A stretch of DNA of 64,000 bases from Sphaerisporangium rufum (GCF_016863395.1 NZ_BOOU01000003.1:62001-126000), one strand, 5' to 3'; positions 1-8,987 are shown, counted from the stretch's first letter. The notes: generated from the sequence alone by a model not told the origin. Translations and numbers: made by a program.

Positions 1-902
1 TGGTCACGCAGGCAGAACAGCACCCGGCCGGCGTGCTCGTGCGGCGGGCCGCCGGGATAGGCCGGCGCGCCGGGCATCACGTTGCGGTCGAGGGCGCCGG
101 TGAGCTCGGTGACCTCGCCGTCGCCGGCGCCGACGCGGTACAGGCGGGTGTGCCCGACCGGGTCGCCGGACCAGCCGGTCACCAGCAGCGCCGATCCGCC
201 GGCGGCCCAGTCCACGGTGGCGGCCACCCCGCCGGCGAAGGCGAGCACCCGCGGCCTGGCGTGCGGCGCGTCCACCTCCAGCAGGTGCACCGGAGTGCGG
301 TGGCGCAGGTCGCCGTCCGGGCCGGCGCCGCGGGTGAAGGCGAGGACGGTGCCGTCCGGGGACCAGGCGGGAACACCGGCGCCGTGCGGCCCGTCGGTCA
401 GCCGCCGCAGCCCGCGGCCGTCCAGGTCGAGGACGTGCAGTTGCGGACGCACCGAGCCGTGCATCCCCACCCCGTCGGCCTGGTAGTCGAGGCCGTCGGA
501 GACCATCGGCCCCGGCGCGCCGCCCGCCGGATCGACCGGCGCGGTGAAGGCGAGCCGGCGGCCGTCCGGGCTCCAGCGCGGTGCCCCGGCGCCGAGCGGC
601 AGATCGGTGACCCGCTCCGGCTCCCCGCCGCCGGCGTCGAGCACGGCGACCTGCCCGTCGCGCAGGAAGGCGAGACGGCGGCCGTCCGGCGACCAGGCGG
701 GCGCGGTGTCGGCCGGGCCGGGGGTGAGGCGGCGGGGGGCGTCGCCGCCGGTGCCGGCCAGCCACAGCTCCTCGACGGCCCGGTCCCGGCCGGCGTCCAT
801 GGTCCGCAGCACGTAGGCGACCCGGCTCCCGTCCGGCGACAGCGCCGGTTGCGACGGCACCGCCAGGGCGGTCAGATCGTCGATGCGCGGTCGTCGGCTC
901 AT
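1..902 (-). CDS. S9 family peptidase (prolyl oligopeptidase type), N-terminal part only
   Basis: The ATG at 902 opens a frame that runs off the left edge, so only about 300 N-terminal residues are visible and the alpha/beta-hydrolase catalytic domain lies outside the window. The visible part begins MSRRPRIDDLTALAVPSQ and contains at least three beta-propeller (WD40-like/TolB-type) blades with the recurring core WSPDGRRLAF or WSPDGTVLAF. This is the gating propeller of dipeptidyl aminopeptidase/acylaminoacyl peptidases, which cleave short peptides in the cytoplasm. The start codon overlaps the stop of the upstream ABC ATPase gene by 4 bp (ATGA), so it is the last visible gene of the peptide-uptake operon. 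The family call rests on the propeller alone; a TolB-like protein without a hydrolase domain is the alternative. Confidence 0.85.
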   Translation of the reverse strand, partial: MSRRPRIDDLTALAVPSQPALSPDGSRVAYVLRTMDAGRDRAVEELWLAGTGGDAPRRLTPGPADTAPAWSPDGRRLAFLRDGQVAVLDAGGGEPERVTDLPLGAGAPRWSPDGRRLAFTAPVDPAGGAPGPMVSDGLDYQADGVGMHGSVRPQLHVLDLDGRGLRRLTDGPHGAGVPAWSPDGTVLAFTRGAGPDGDLRHRTPVHLLEVDAPHARPRVLAFAGGVAATVDWAAGGSALLVTGWSGDPVGHTRLYRVGAGDGEVTELTGALDRNVMPGAPAYPGGPPHEHAGRVLFCLRD

Positions 903-1645
903 GGCCTGCTCCTTCGTGTCGTTCGCCCGGGTACGGCGGCGAGCAGTTCGCGGGTGTATTCGTGACCGGGTTCGGTGAGCACACGTGCGGCGGGTCCCTG
1001 CTCGACGAGCCGGCCGCGCCGCATGACCGCGACGTGCGAGGCGACGTAGCGGACGACCGCGAGGTTGTGCGAGATGAACAGCATCGACAGGCCCAGCTCG
1101 CGCTGGAGCTCGCGGACCAGGTTGAGCACCGCGCCCTGGACCGAGACGTCCAGCGCGGAGGTGATCTCGTCTGCGACGATCACCCGGGGGCGCGCCGCGA
1201 GCGCCCGCGCCAGCGCGACCCGCTGCCGCTGGCCGCCCGACAGCCGGGCCGGCACGGCGCCGGCACAGGCCGGGTTCAGGTGCACCAGCTCCAGCAGCCG
1301 CTCGACCTCGGCCCGCCGGTCGGCGCGGGACCCGCCCGGCGGCATCGCCTCGGCCACGCTCGCCCCGACCGTCATCCGCGGGTCCAGCGACGAATACGGG
1401 TCCTGGAAGACCATCTGCAGCGGGCGCGAGCGGCCCCGGGCCGGGACCGGCACGCCGCCGAGGGTGATCCGGCCGCCGGCGATCGGGGCCAGGCCGACGG
1501 CCGCCCGGGCCAGCGTGGACTTGCCCGAGCCGGACTCGCCGACCAGCCCGACCACCGCGCCCGGCGGCACCGCGAGGCTGACCCCGTCGACGGCGGCCGT
1601 CCGTCCGTAGCGGACCGTGACGTCGTCGAATCGCAGCTCGCTCAT
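899..1645 (-). CDS. Peptide ABC transporter ATP-binding protein (DppF/OppF type)
   Basis: A 248-residue ABC ATPase that would energise oligopeptide import at the inner face of the membrane. Walker A is GLVGESGSGKST near residue 35, the signature is RLSGGQRQRVALARALA, and Walker B is RVIVADEITSALD. The switch histidine is in LFISHNLAVV. The ATG at 1645 overlaps the stop of the preceding fused permease-ATPase gene by 4 bp and the gene itself overlaps the S9 peptidase start by 4 bp, so translation is probably coupled. Compared with typical DppF proteins (about 320 aa) it is short and lacks the C-terminal oligopeptide/dipeptide (oligo_HPY) extension, which here is carried by the ATPase half of the neighbouring fusion protein. 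Confidence 0.93.
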   Translation of the reverse strand: MSELRFDDVTVRYGRTAAVDGVSLAVPPGAVVGLVGESGSGKSTLARAAVGLAPIAGGRITLGGVPVPARGRSRPLQMVFQDPYSSLDPRMTVGASVAEAMPPGGSRADRRAEVERLLELVHLNPACAGAVPARLSGGQRQRVALARALAARPRVIVADEITSALDVSVQGAVLNLVRELQRELGLSMLFISHNLAVVRYVASHVAVMRRGRLVEQGPAARVLTEPGHEYTRELLAAVPGRTTRRSRP

Positions 1646-3585
1646 GGCGACTCCACCAGCTCGTCGTAGTCCCGGCCGGCCGGTGCCGGCAGCGGCTCGC
1701 CCGCGTGCCAGCACGCCACCCGGTGGCCTGGCGGACCGTCCGGCCCGGCCACCAGCGGCGGATCCTCGGCCCGGCAGCGGGCGCCGGCCAGCGGGCACCG
1801 ATCGGCGTACGCGCAGCCGCGGGGCACGTCGGCCGGGTCGACCGGGCGCCCCGGGATCGTCGCGAGCGGCTCGGCCAGGTCGGTCGTCATGTCGGGCACC
1901 GCGTCGACCAGCGCCCGGGTGTAGGGGTGCCGGGCCGCGGTGACCAGGTCGGCGGCCGGCAGGTCCTCGACGATCCGGCCGGCGTACATCACCAGGATCC
2001 GGTCGCAGACCTCGCCGACCACCGTGACATCGTGGCTGATCAGGACGAGCGCGACGTCGTCGGCCCGGCGGATCGCGGTCAGCAGGTCCAGCACCTGCTG
2101 CTGCACGGTGACGTCCAGGGCGGTGGTCGGCTCGTCCGCGACGATCAGCGCCGGGGAGCCCATCAGGCCCATGCCGATCATCGCCCGCTGGCGCATCCCG
2201 CCGGAGAACTCGTGCGGGTACTGGCGTACCCGGGCGGGCGCGTCCGGGATCCGGACCGCGGCCAGCCGGTCGACCGCGCGGGCCGCCGCCGCCCGCCGGG
2301 TCATGCCCTGGTGATGGGTGGCGACCTCCGCGAGCTGCGCACCGATCCGGCGGGTCGGGTTGAAGGCGGTCATCGGGTCCTGGAAGACCATGGCCAGCGT
2401 GGTGCCCAGCGTCCGGCGCCGGACCGCGGTGTCCGGCGCGAGCAGGTCCTGCCCGAGGAACTCCAGGCGGGCGGCGTCGACGCGGCCGCGGCCGGCGAGC
2501 AGCCGGGTGATGGCCAGGGCGGTCATGGACTTGCCGGAGCCCGACTCGCCGACGATGCCGATCGCCTCGCCCCGGCGCACGTCGAAGGACACCCCGCGCA
2601 CCGGCCGCACCGGCCCCGCCGGCCCGGGAACGGTGACCTCCAGGTCGCGGACGTCCAGCACCACGTCGGACGGCCGGTCCGCGGCCGCCGTACGCCCGGC
2701 CGGCGCCGGCGCGTCCACCGGCACCGCCCGGCGTCCGGGCACCACCGCGCCCAGGCCGATGCCGGCCGGGACGCCGAGCCCCTTGGCGACGGACTCGCCG
2801 AACAGGTTGAACGCCAGCCCGGCCAGCAGCACCGCCGCGCCGGGGACCAGCGCCGCGGCGGCGTTCACGTAGATCGTGGCGATGCCGTCGTAGAGCAGCC
2901 GGCCCCAGTCGTAGGAGGGCGACTGGACGCCGAGCCCGAGGAACGACAGCCCGGTGAAGGACAGCAGCGCGCTGCCGGCGCCGATGGTGGCGTTGACGAC
3001 CAGCGGCTCGGCGATGTTGGGCAGCACGTGGCGGACCAAAATCCGCAGCCGGCCGATCCCCATCGCCTGCGCGGCCGCCACGTAGTCCCGGGCCACCACC
3101 CCGGCGACGAGCGTCTGGGTGAGGCGGGCGAACGCCGGCGCGCCCGCCAGCCCGATGGCCAGGACCGCGCCGGTGGCGCCGACGCCGAACACGACCGCGA
3201 AGAACAGCGCCAGCAGCAGCCCGGGGAACGCCACCGCGATGTTCACCCCCGCCGCCAGCAGCCGGCCGGACCGGCGGCCGAGCACGAACGGCGCCGAGCC
3301 GAGCACCAGCCCGCAGACCACCGCGATCGTGATGGCGAGCAGGGCGAGCACGATCGACAGCCGGGTCGCCACCAGCACCCGCAGCAGGATGTCCCGGCCG
3401 AGGTTGTCGGTTCCGGCCAGGTGCTCGGCCGACGGCGGGGCCAGGATGGCGTCGGTGTCGACGGCGCCGGCGCCCGATCCCCAGAGCACCGGGCCGAGGA
3501 CGGCCAGCGCGACCACCGCCACCACGAGCACCGTCGCGGTGAGGCCCAGTGGCGTGCGGACGACCCGCGTCCAGCGTCCTTGCAT
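1642..3585 (-). CDS. Fused peptide ABC transporter permease-ATPase (DppC-DppD type)
   Basis: A 647-residue protein joining two importer subunits. Residues 1 to about 275 are a DppC-like permease: an N-terminal TM helix (LTATVLVVAVVALAVLGPVL), the AGTDNLGRDILLR segment typical of DppC, and the EAA-like coupling loop around AQAMGIGRLRILVRHVLPN. A linker of about 40 residues rich in A/P follows. From about residue 315 there is a DppD-like ATPase with Walker A GIVGESGSGKSMT near 350, signature FSGGMRQRAMIGMGL, Walker B ALIVADEPTTALD and the C-terminal oligo_HPY segment RGCAYADRCPLAGARC. The gene sits between DppB and DppF genes. Such fusions occur in actinobacterial peptide/nickel transporters, so it is unlikely to be a sequencing error. 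Confidence 0.93.
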   Translation of the reverse strand: MQGRWTRVVRTPLGLTATVLVVAVVALAVLGPVLWGSGAGAVDTDAILAPPSAEHLAGTDNLGRDILLRVLVATRLSIVLALLAITIAVVCGLVLGSAPFVLGRRSGRLLAAGVNIAVAFPGLLLALFFAVVFGVGATGAVLAIGLAGAPAFARLTQTLVAGVVARDYVAAAQAMGIGRLRILVRHVLPNIAEPLVVNATIGAGSALLSFTGLSFLGLGVQSPSYDWGRLLYDGIATIYVNAAAALVPGAAVLLAGLAFNLFGESVAKGLGVPAGIGLGAVVPGRRAVPVDAPAPAGRTAAADRPSDVVLDVRDLEVTVPGPAGPVRPVRGVSFDVRRGEAIGIVGESGSGKSMTALAITRLLAGRGRVDAARLEFLGQDLLAPDTAVRRRTLGTTLAMVFQDPMTAFNPTRRIGAQLAEVATHHQGMTRRAAAARAVDRLAAVRIPDAPARVRQYPHEFSGGMRQRAMIGMGLMGSPALIVADEPTTALDVTVQQQVLDLLTAIRRADDVALVLISHDVTVVGEVCDRILVMYAGRIVEDLPAADLVTAARHPYTRALVDAVPDMTTDLAEPLATIPGRPVDPADVPRGCAYADRCPLAGARCRAEDPPLVAGPDGPPGHRVACWHAGEPLPAPAGRDYDELVESP

Positions 3586-3588
3586 CCG

Positions 3589-4596
3589 TCAGTCCTCCCG
3601 GATCTTCGAGCGCGGATCGAGCAGGGCGAGGGCGACGTCGACGGCCAGGTTGGTGATCAGCACGCCGACGCCGTACACCAGCACGATCGCCTGCACCACC
3701 GGGTAGTCCTTGGTGAGGATGGACCGCACGATCGTGCTGCCGAGGCCGGGCCAGGCGAAGACGTTCTCGACCAGCACGGTGCCGGCGACCAGCGCGCTCA
3801 GCAGCAACCCGCCGACCGTCAGCGCGGCGGTGACGGCGTTCGGCAGCGCGTGACCCGCGTAGATCGTGCGGGCGGGCAGCCGCTTGGCCCGCGCGGTGCG
3901 CACGAAGTCCGCCTCCAGCACGCCGACCATCTCGACCCGGATGATGCGGGCCAGGATCACCGCCGGGCCGATCGCCAGCGAGAAGACCGGCAGCACGTAC
4001 GCCGGCGCGGTGTCGTTCCCGGCGACGGGCAGCCATCCGAGTTCGATCCCGAAGACGTAGACCAGCGCGACACCGAGCAGGAAGTCCGGAATGGTGGCCA
4101 CGATGATGCTGGTCGTGGTGAAGGCGAGTTCGGTCCGCCGCCCGTGACCCCGCCGGGTCAGCACGCCGGTGACGACGCCCAGCGGGACGGCCACGGCCAC
4201 GGCGACCAGGAAGGCGAGCACCGCCAGCACCAGGGTGGCCGGGAGCCGCTGGGCGACCACGTCGGCGACCGGCAGCCGCGAGACCAGGGACGTGCCGAGG
4301 TCTCCGGTGGCCAGGCCCTTCAGGTAGTGGAGGTACTGGACGACGATCGGGTCGTCCAGGCCCAGGGCGTGCCGCTGCGCCTCGACCAGTTCGGCCGGCG
4401 CGGTCGGGCCGAGCGCGCCCCGGACCGGATCCCCCGGGATGAGGTGGATCATCGCGAAGGACACCGTCACCAGCACCCACAGCGAGATCAGCAGCCGTCT
4501 CAGCCGCCGGACGGCGAACCGCGCCCAGGGACGGGAGCGCAACCGCGTACCCGCCGGGCCGGCGGGCGGGTTCGGCGCGATGAAGGTCGCCGACAT
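3589..4596 (-). CDS. Peptide ABC transporter permease (DppB type)
   Basis: A 335-residue inner-membrane permease. After a basic N-terminal leader the first TM segment is LLISLWVLVTVSFAMIHLIP, followed by PGDPVRGALGPTAP, the characteristic DppB/OppB loop after TM1. Further TM helices lie at LVLAVLAFLVAVAVAVPLGV and in the C-terminal third, and the coupling region reads RTARAKRLPARTIYAGHALPNA. It would form the translocation pore with the permease half of the fusion protein encoded 3 bp downstream. The ATG at 4596 follows the stop of the binding-protein gene by 17 bp. Confidence 0.93.
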   Translation of the reverse strand: MSATFIAPNPPAGPAGTRLRSRPWARFAVRRLRRLLISLWVLVTVSFAMIHLIPGDPVRGALGPTAPAELVEAQRHALGLDDPIVVQYLHYLKGLATGDLGTSLVSRLPVADVVAQRLPATLVLAVLAFLVAVAVAVPLGVVTGVLTRRGHGRRTELAFTTTSIIVATIPDFLLGVALVYVFGIELGWLPVAGNDTAPAYVLPVFSLAIGPAVILARIIRVEMVGVLEADFVRTARAKRLPARTIYAGHALPNAVTAALTVGGLLLSALVAGTVLVENVFAWPGLGSTIVRSILTKDYPVVQAIVLVYGVGVLITNLAVDVALALLDPRSKIRED

Positions 4597-4613
4597 GTCA
4601 CCGCCGCCCTTCG

Positions 4614-6218
4614 CTACTTGGCCAGCATGCGGATGCTGGTCGGGACGAGCTGGCCAGGGGTCTGGAACTCGGCGCCCTTGCCGAACATGCGCACCTGGTT
4701 GGCGGCGAACGGCACGATGTCCGCGCCGGCGATCAGCTTGGACTCGGCGGCCAGCCAGTCACGGCACCCGGCCGCCCCCTGGGTGGCCATCGCCTTCTTC
4801 ACCGCCGCCTCGTAGCCGGGGTTGGAGATCGCGGCGAAGTTGTTGCCGTCCGGGGCGGCCGGCCCGGACAGGAACGGCACCAGCTGGTCGGGCGTGCTGA
4901 CGTTCACCGAGACCCAGGAGACGTCCCAGTCCCCGGCACCGAACAGGTTGTTGATCAACGTGGTCTCGTTCTGGCTGCGCGCGGTGGCCTCCACGCCGAT
5001 CGCCTTCCACTGCTGGACCGCCAGCTCGGCCGCCGCGTCGCCGCCGCTGCCGACGTTGTTCTGGTAGAGGAGGGTCAGCTTCAGGGGTTTGCCGCCCTTG
5101 GCGCGCCTGCCGTCGGCGCCCTTGGTCCAGCCCGCCTCGTCGAGCAGGGCCCCCGCCGCCTGCGGATCGGTGGCCGGCAGCGCGCCGGAGGCCGAGTCAC
5201 CGTGACAGGCGACCGGCTCGTTCGCGGCGAGCGTGGTCGCCGGGGTGCCGCGACCGGAGGTGAACACCTTCCGCAGCTGGCCCAGGTCGAGTGCCTGGGT
5301 CAGCGCCTTGCGCACCTTGGCGTCGGCGGTGGCCCGGCCGGCGCGCTGGTTGTACCACTGCTCCCCGACCAGGGCCGGGGTGGTGGCGGCGTACAGGCCG
5401 GTCTTCGCCAGCCGCTCCGCGTCGGGACCGGAGATGGCCGCGGCGTTCAGCCCGCCGGAGAGCAGCAGGTTCGCCGCGGTCGTCTCGTTCTCCACCACCT
5501 TGACGACGACGGTGGCCGGCAGCCCCTTGGTCGCGGTCGTCGCGCCGTTCGGGCCCCAGGTGTAGCCGTCGCGCCTGGCGTAGGTGTAGTGGTCGCCGGG
5601 CGCGGCCTCGACCAGCTTGTAGGGTCCGGTGCCGTCCGTCGCCGTCTTCAGCGCGGACCGGTCGGCCAGGCCCTTGGGGCAGACCATCGGCAACCCGGAC
5701 AGGCCGTTGAGCACGAACGGCGCCGGCCGGGCCAGCGTGATCGTCACGACGCGGGTGGCGTCATCGCCTTCGGCCTTCGCGCCGGGCGGCAGGAAGGTCC
5801 CGAGGAACGGGCTCTTGTTCTTCGGATCGGCGACGAAGTTGATGTTGTCGGCGATGCCGGCGGCGGTGAGAGGCGTCCCGTCGGCACAGGTGATGCCGTC
5901 GCCGAGCGTCAGCGTGACCGTGGTGCCGTCGACCTGCCAGCTGTCGGCCAGCGCGGGCAGGATCTCGCCGGAGTCGCCGTCCACACCGACCAGCGGGTCG
6001 TAGGCGAACTGGGTGACGGTGAACAGGGAACTGCCCGCGCTCATCTGCGGGTCCAGGCTGCCCGGGTCGGAGGAGAGCCCGAGGGTGAAGGTGCCGCCCT
6101 CCACGACCTCGGCCTTCTGCGCCTGCCCGCCGCGGTCCGAGCCGCCCCCGCAGCCGGTGAGCGCGACGGCGGCCATGAGGAGGCAGAGGCCGTGACTGCC
6201 CAGAGTGGTCGGCTTCAT
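4614..6218 (-). CDS. Peptide ABC transporter substrate-binding lipoprotein (SBP family 5)
   Basis: A 534-residue extracytoplasmic solute-binding protein. The start at 6218 (MKPTTLGSHGLCLLMAAV) gives a lipoprotein signal with lipobox ALTGC followed by a GGGSDRGG spacer. The body shows family-5 hallmarks: GTFTLGLSSDPGSLDPQ near the N terminus, TVTLTLGDGITCADGTPLTA, and VRKALTQALDLGQLRKV in the middle. It would capture peptides outside the membrane and deliver them to the permeases encoded just downstream. A purine-rich stretch (AAGGAACGGAAACC) precedes the ATG. It stands 44 bp downstream of the serine hydrolase stop on the same strand. The ligand cannot be read from the sequence; the peptidases on either side favour peptides. 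Confidence 0.9.
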   Translation of the reverse strand: MKPTTLGSHGLCLLMAAVALTGCGGGSDRGGQAQKAEVVEGGTFTLGLSSDPGSLDPQMSAGSSLFTVTQFAYDPLVGVDGDSGEILPALADSWQVDGTTVTLTLGDGITCADGTPLTAAGIADNINFVADPKNKSPFLGTFLPPGAKAEGDDATRVVTITLARPAPFVLNGLSGLPMVCPKGLADRSALKTATDGTGPYKLVEAAPGDHYTYARRDGYTWGPNGATTATKGLPATVVVKVVENETTAANLLLSGGLNAAAISGPDAERLAKTGLYAATTPALVGEQWYNQRAGRATADAKVRKALTQALDLGQLRKVFTSGRGTPATTLAANEPVACHGDSASGALPATDPQAAGALLDEAGWTKGADGRRAKGGKPLKLTLLYQNNVGSGGDAAAELAVQQWKAIGVEATARSQNETTLINNLFGAGDWDVSWVSVNVSTPDQLVPFLSGPAAPDGNNFAAISNPGYEAAVKKAMATQGAAGCRDWLAAESKLIAGADIVPFAANQVRMFGKGAEFQTPGQLVPTSIRMLAK

Positions 6219-6262
6219 GGCTGGTTTCCGTTCCTTACGTGGTCGGGGGCGTGGTTCGATGC

Positions 6263-7651
6263 TCAGGCGCCGGCGCGGCGGACCGCCCGGCCGAGGTGCA
6301 GGTACAGCGCGTGACCGGTGCCGTCGTCGCCCAGGAACGCGTGCGGCATGTGCATGCCGCGATCGGCGTCCAGCGGGATCAGCATGTCGTCGCGGTAGTG
6401 GACCAGCTCGGTACGCTCCACGCGGCCGCCCATCTCCGCGAAGGCGCCCTTGGGGATCTGCTCGATCCAGATCCGCCGATCGCCGTCCTGGCTGACGGTG
6501 AGGTCGAAGACCTGGGCCGAGTAGGTGCCGACGTACCGCTCTGCGTCGATCGGCCGGGGATCGGCCGGCGGGACGGGCAGGGCGGGCAGCCCGACGTCGG
6601 TGAGCTCGCCGAGGACGTGGCCCACCACGTCGTGGTAGAGCGAGAAGGCGTCGCCGCCGTTGGTCAGCAGCGCCACGGCCAGATCGGCCTCCGGGACCAT
6701 CCGCAGGAAGGCGCCCTGCCCGATGGTGTTGCCATCGTGGCCGATGACCGTGCCGGCCGGCGTGTCGAACCGTTCGAAGCCGAGGCCCCACGACGTCCCC
6801 ATCAGGCCGAGCTCGGGCAGGTCGACCTGCCGGTCGTGCATCCTGGCGGCGGTCCCCGGTGCGAGCACCCGGGTGCCGCCGGCGGCCCGGCCGTCCTGGA
6901 GATGCATGCGCGCGAAGATCAGCAGGTCCTGCGGCCGCATCGCGAGCATCGAGCCGGCGGGGGCGTTCGACCGGGCCATGGCCCACATCGGGGCCGGCTC
7001 GTACCCCGCGCCCGGCTCCTTCTCGATGTGGCCCATCGCGGCGCGGAACATGATCGCCTCGTATGGGCTCGTCGCGGTGTGGGTGAGCCCGAGCGGCGCG
7101 ATGAGATGCTCGCGCAGGCAGACGTCGTAGGGCTTGCCGCGCAGCACCTCGACGAGCCGGCCGAGCACGCAGTAGCCGGCGTTGTTGTAGGAGAACTGCT
7201 CGCCGGGCGGGAACAGTTGCGGCACCTCGCCCAAGGTCGCGACGTACTTCTCCAGGCAGTCGTCGCCCACCCCGGTGTCGGTGAAGATGTCCCCCTCGAA
7301 GCCGGCGGTGTGGGCGAGCAGCTGCCGGACGGTGATCCGCTCGGCCGCGGCCTGGTCGGCGATGCGGAACTCCGGCAGGTAGCCGCGCACCGGCCGGTCG
7401 ATGTCGACCATGCCCTCGTCGGCCAGCTGCATCACCAGCGTGGCGGTCCACAGCTTGGTGATCGACCCGATCTGGAAGAGCGAGTCGGGGGTCGCCGCCA
7501 CCCCGGTCGCCTTGTTGAGCAGCCCCGCCGCGCCGCCCGCCACCTGGCCGCCCCGCACGACGGCCCACCCCGCGCCCGGCACCTCGTGCTTGTCGAGCAG
7601 CGAGGGAAGCCGCTCATCGAGCCAGGCCTGGATGTCATCAAGCTCACTCAT
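6263..7651 (-). CDS. Serine hydrolase, beta-lactamase/D-aminopeptidase family (S12)
   Basis: A 462-residue penicillin-binding-type serine hydrolase without an obvious signal peptide, starting at MSELDDIQAWLD. The three family motifs are visible: S63-I-T-K66 (nucleophile and general base), Y155-N-N157 in SYNNAGY, and GHDG in the third motif position. The C-terminal 130 residues form a second domain like that of class C esterases/D-aminopeptidases. It is the first gene of an operon with a peptide importer and an S9 peptidase, so a role in trimming D-amino-acid or peptide substrates after uptake is more likely than antibiotic resistance; that substrate assignment is inference. An in-frame upstream start at 7678 is possible but the 7651 ATG fits the family's N terminus better. 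Confidence 0.88.
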   Translation of the reverse strand: MSELDDIQAWLDERLPSLLDKHEVPGAGWAVVRGGQVAGGAAGLLNKATGVAATPDSLFQIGSITKLWTATLVMQLADEGMVDIDRPVRGYLPEFRIADQAAAERITVRQLLAHTAGFEGDIFTDTGVGDDCLEKYVATLGEVPQLFPPGEQFSYNNAGYCVLGRLVEVLRGKPYDVCLREHLIAPLGLTHTATSPYEAIMFRAAMGHIEKEPGAGYEPAPMWAMARSNAPAGSMLAMRPQDLLIFARMHLQDGRAAGGTRVLAPGTAARMHDRQVDLPELGLMGTSWGLGFERFDTPAGTVIGHDGNTIGQGAFLRMVPEADLAVALLTNGGDAFSLYHDVVGHVLGELTDVGLPALPVPPADPRPIDAERYVGTYSAQVFDLTVSQDGDRRIWIEQIPKGAFAEMGGRVERTELVHYRDDMLIPLDADRGMHMPHAFLGDDGTGHALYLHLGRAVRRAGA

Positions 7652-7853
7652 GCATGCCGATGCTAGGCACGGTTCCACCAGAGAAGTTCGTCGAAACCGA
7701 CGACTTCAGCAGTTCCCCTTTGTCGGATCCCACCGGAGACCCGACGATTCGACACCGGAGCCTTCCCGCGGCGGCGGGCCCGGGACCGACCGCCGGGCCG
7801 CGAGTGCGGATCCGCGGTTCATACGGCGACCGGCGGCGCGTGCACCGCGGTCC

Positions 7854-8294
7854 TCACCGGGGCGTCGCCGGTGCCGGAGACACCCCGCCGGGCGACTCGA
7901 ACCGGCAGCGGGGCATGTTCGGCGGTGGATGGGCGGAGACCTCGAGCCGTTCGGCTCCGGCGAACCCCCACCCCTCCCAGCGCTCGCCGCCGGGCTCCGT
8001 GCGATCTCCCTGCGTGTAGTACCAAACCGGTGCCCTGCCGTCCTGGACGCGCCCGAGTTCCCAGCAGACGAACCAGCTTCTCCGCGTTTCCAAGGTCCCT
8101 ACCCGCTCCGCGCCGTCCACGGTGAGGTAGAGCGGTGTCTCCGGCCGGTTCTCGCACATGAAGTCCTCGGTCCACGTGTAGCCGCCGTGCCTGGCGTCGC
8201 TGTGCCGGACTCCGCCGCGTTCGGTGCATGACTTCGCGCTCTCCGCATCGGCGCTGGACCGGTCGTCCAGGCGCCAGACCGTGAACGCGCACAT
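7854..8294 (-). pseudogene. Hypothetical protein, probably missing its N terminus
   Basis: An open frame of about 146 residues with a composition unlike random high-GC frames: it is rich in W, C and Y (GGYTWTEDFMCENRPE, RSWFVCWELGRVQDG, APVWYYTQGDRT, RWEGWGFAG), which suggests a small extracytoplasmic beta-rich protein with disulfides. I do not recognise the family. No signal peptide is present; the possible ATGs at 8294, 8300 and 8312 lie exactly where the oppositely oriented M23/VCBS remnant begins. The most economical reading is that both genes lost their 5' ends in one deletion. If the protein is intact it would be cytoplasmic, which fits poorly with four or more cysteines. Confidence 0.5.
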
Positions 8295-8298
8295 GACC

Positions 8299-8814
8299 AT
8301 GAACACCTCCAACGACCACCCGCACCTGCACTTCGAGCTCGGCTACGACGCCGACGGCGACGGCGAGGCCTCCTGGGGGTTCGCGGGCTCCGAACGGGTT
8401 AAGCCGATCTTCAACGGCGTCACCTACGGCGGATCCAACAACCAGACCTGGCGCAACGTCACCAGCGGCAACTGTGGAGGTGGAACGGGTTCGCCCGCCG
8501 CTCCGGCGATGATGCGCGGCGACGGGGACGGCACCATGACCATCTGGCGGTGGTCCTCCAACGGCTCGGCGTTCGCCCGCAGCACCGACTACCACTCCGG
8601 CTCCTTCAAGACCACCCAGGTCGGCAATCGGGTAGCCGCCGGCGACGTCGACGGCGACGGCCACGACGACATCGTCGCCGCCTACCAGAACACCGAAGGC
8701 ACCTTCGGCTTCCACGTCTGGAACAACGGCGTCAACTACGCCGGCGTCTGGTACACCTCCGGCCCCTACGACCTCGCCTCCGTCGACGACCGCCTCGTCC
8801 TCGGCGGCTGGTAA
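8299..8814 (+). pseudogene. 3' remnant of a secreted M23 peptidase with FG-GAP/VCBS repeats
   Basis: The frame begins MNTSNDHPHLHFELGYD: HLHFEL is the last zinc-binding strand (HxH) of an M23/lysostaphin-type metallopeptidase, normally more than 100 residues into the domain. The first zinc ligand motif (HxxxD) and any signal peptide are absent. Downstream lies an FG-GAP/VCBS propeller stretch with the calcium-loop core AAGDVDGDGHDDIVAAYQ and flanking FHVWNNGVNYAGVWY. The C terminus (DRLVLGGW) looks like a natural end. In-frame ATGs exist at 8224, 8293 and 8299, but none restores the enzyme. It is therefore probably a dead fragment left by a deletion at about 8290-8300; a functional secreted binding protein is excluded unless a signal peptide is supplied elsewhere. 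Confidence 0.75.
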
Positions 8815-8950
8815 GCCGTACTCCTAACGCGATGGGCGTCACCGCCCACCGCCTCCCTGTGCTCAGCCGCGTGATCCGCCGCACTGCCGGCACCGTCCGC
8901 AGAAGTGGCCGGACGACTCGGCAGCGCAAGCCGGGAGAATCGCCTGTTAC

Positions 8951-8987
8951 AAAAAAGACCAGCTCACACGATGTGTGAGCTGGTCTT
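8951..8987 (-). terminator. Rho-independent terminator of the tRNA-Arg gene
   Basis: A perfect 15-bp inverted repeat (arms 8955-8969 and 8973-8987, AAGACCAGCTCACAC) with a 3-nt loop. On the minus strand it is followed by a run of six T. It begins 6 bp past the 3' end of the tRNA, so it ends that transcript. Long perfect stems with a T tract are uncommon in this GC-rich window. Confidence 0.93.

Noticed and set aside
1705-4815. Very long open frame on the plus strand (over 1000 codons) opposite the Dpp genes
   Set aside because: Composition is R/G/H/Q/D-rich with no domain; it mirrors the real minus-strand genes with their G/C third positions. The same applies to plus-strand frames at 11107-15081 and 22854-25484.
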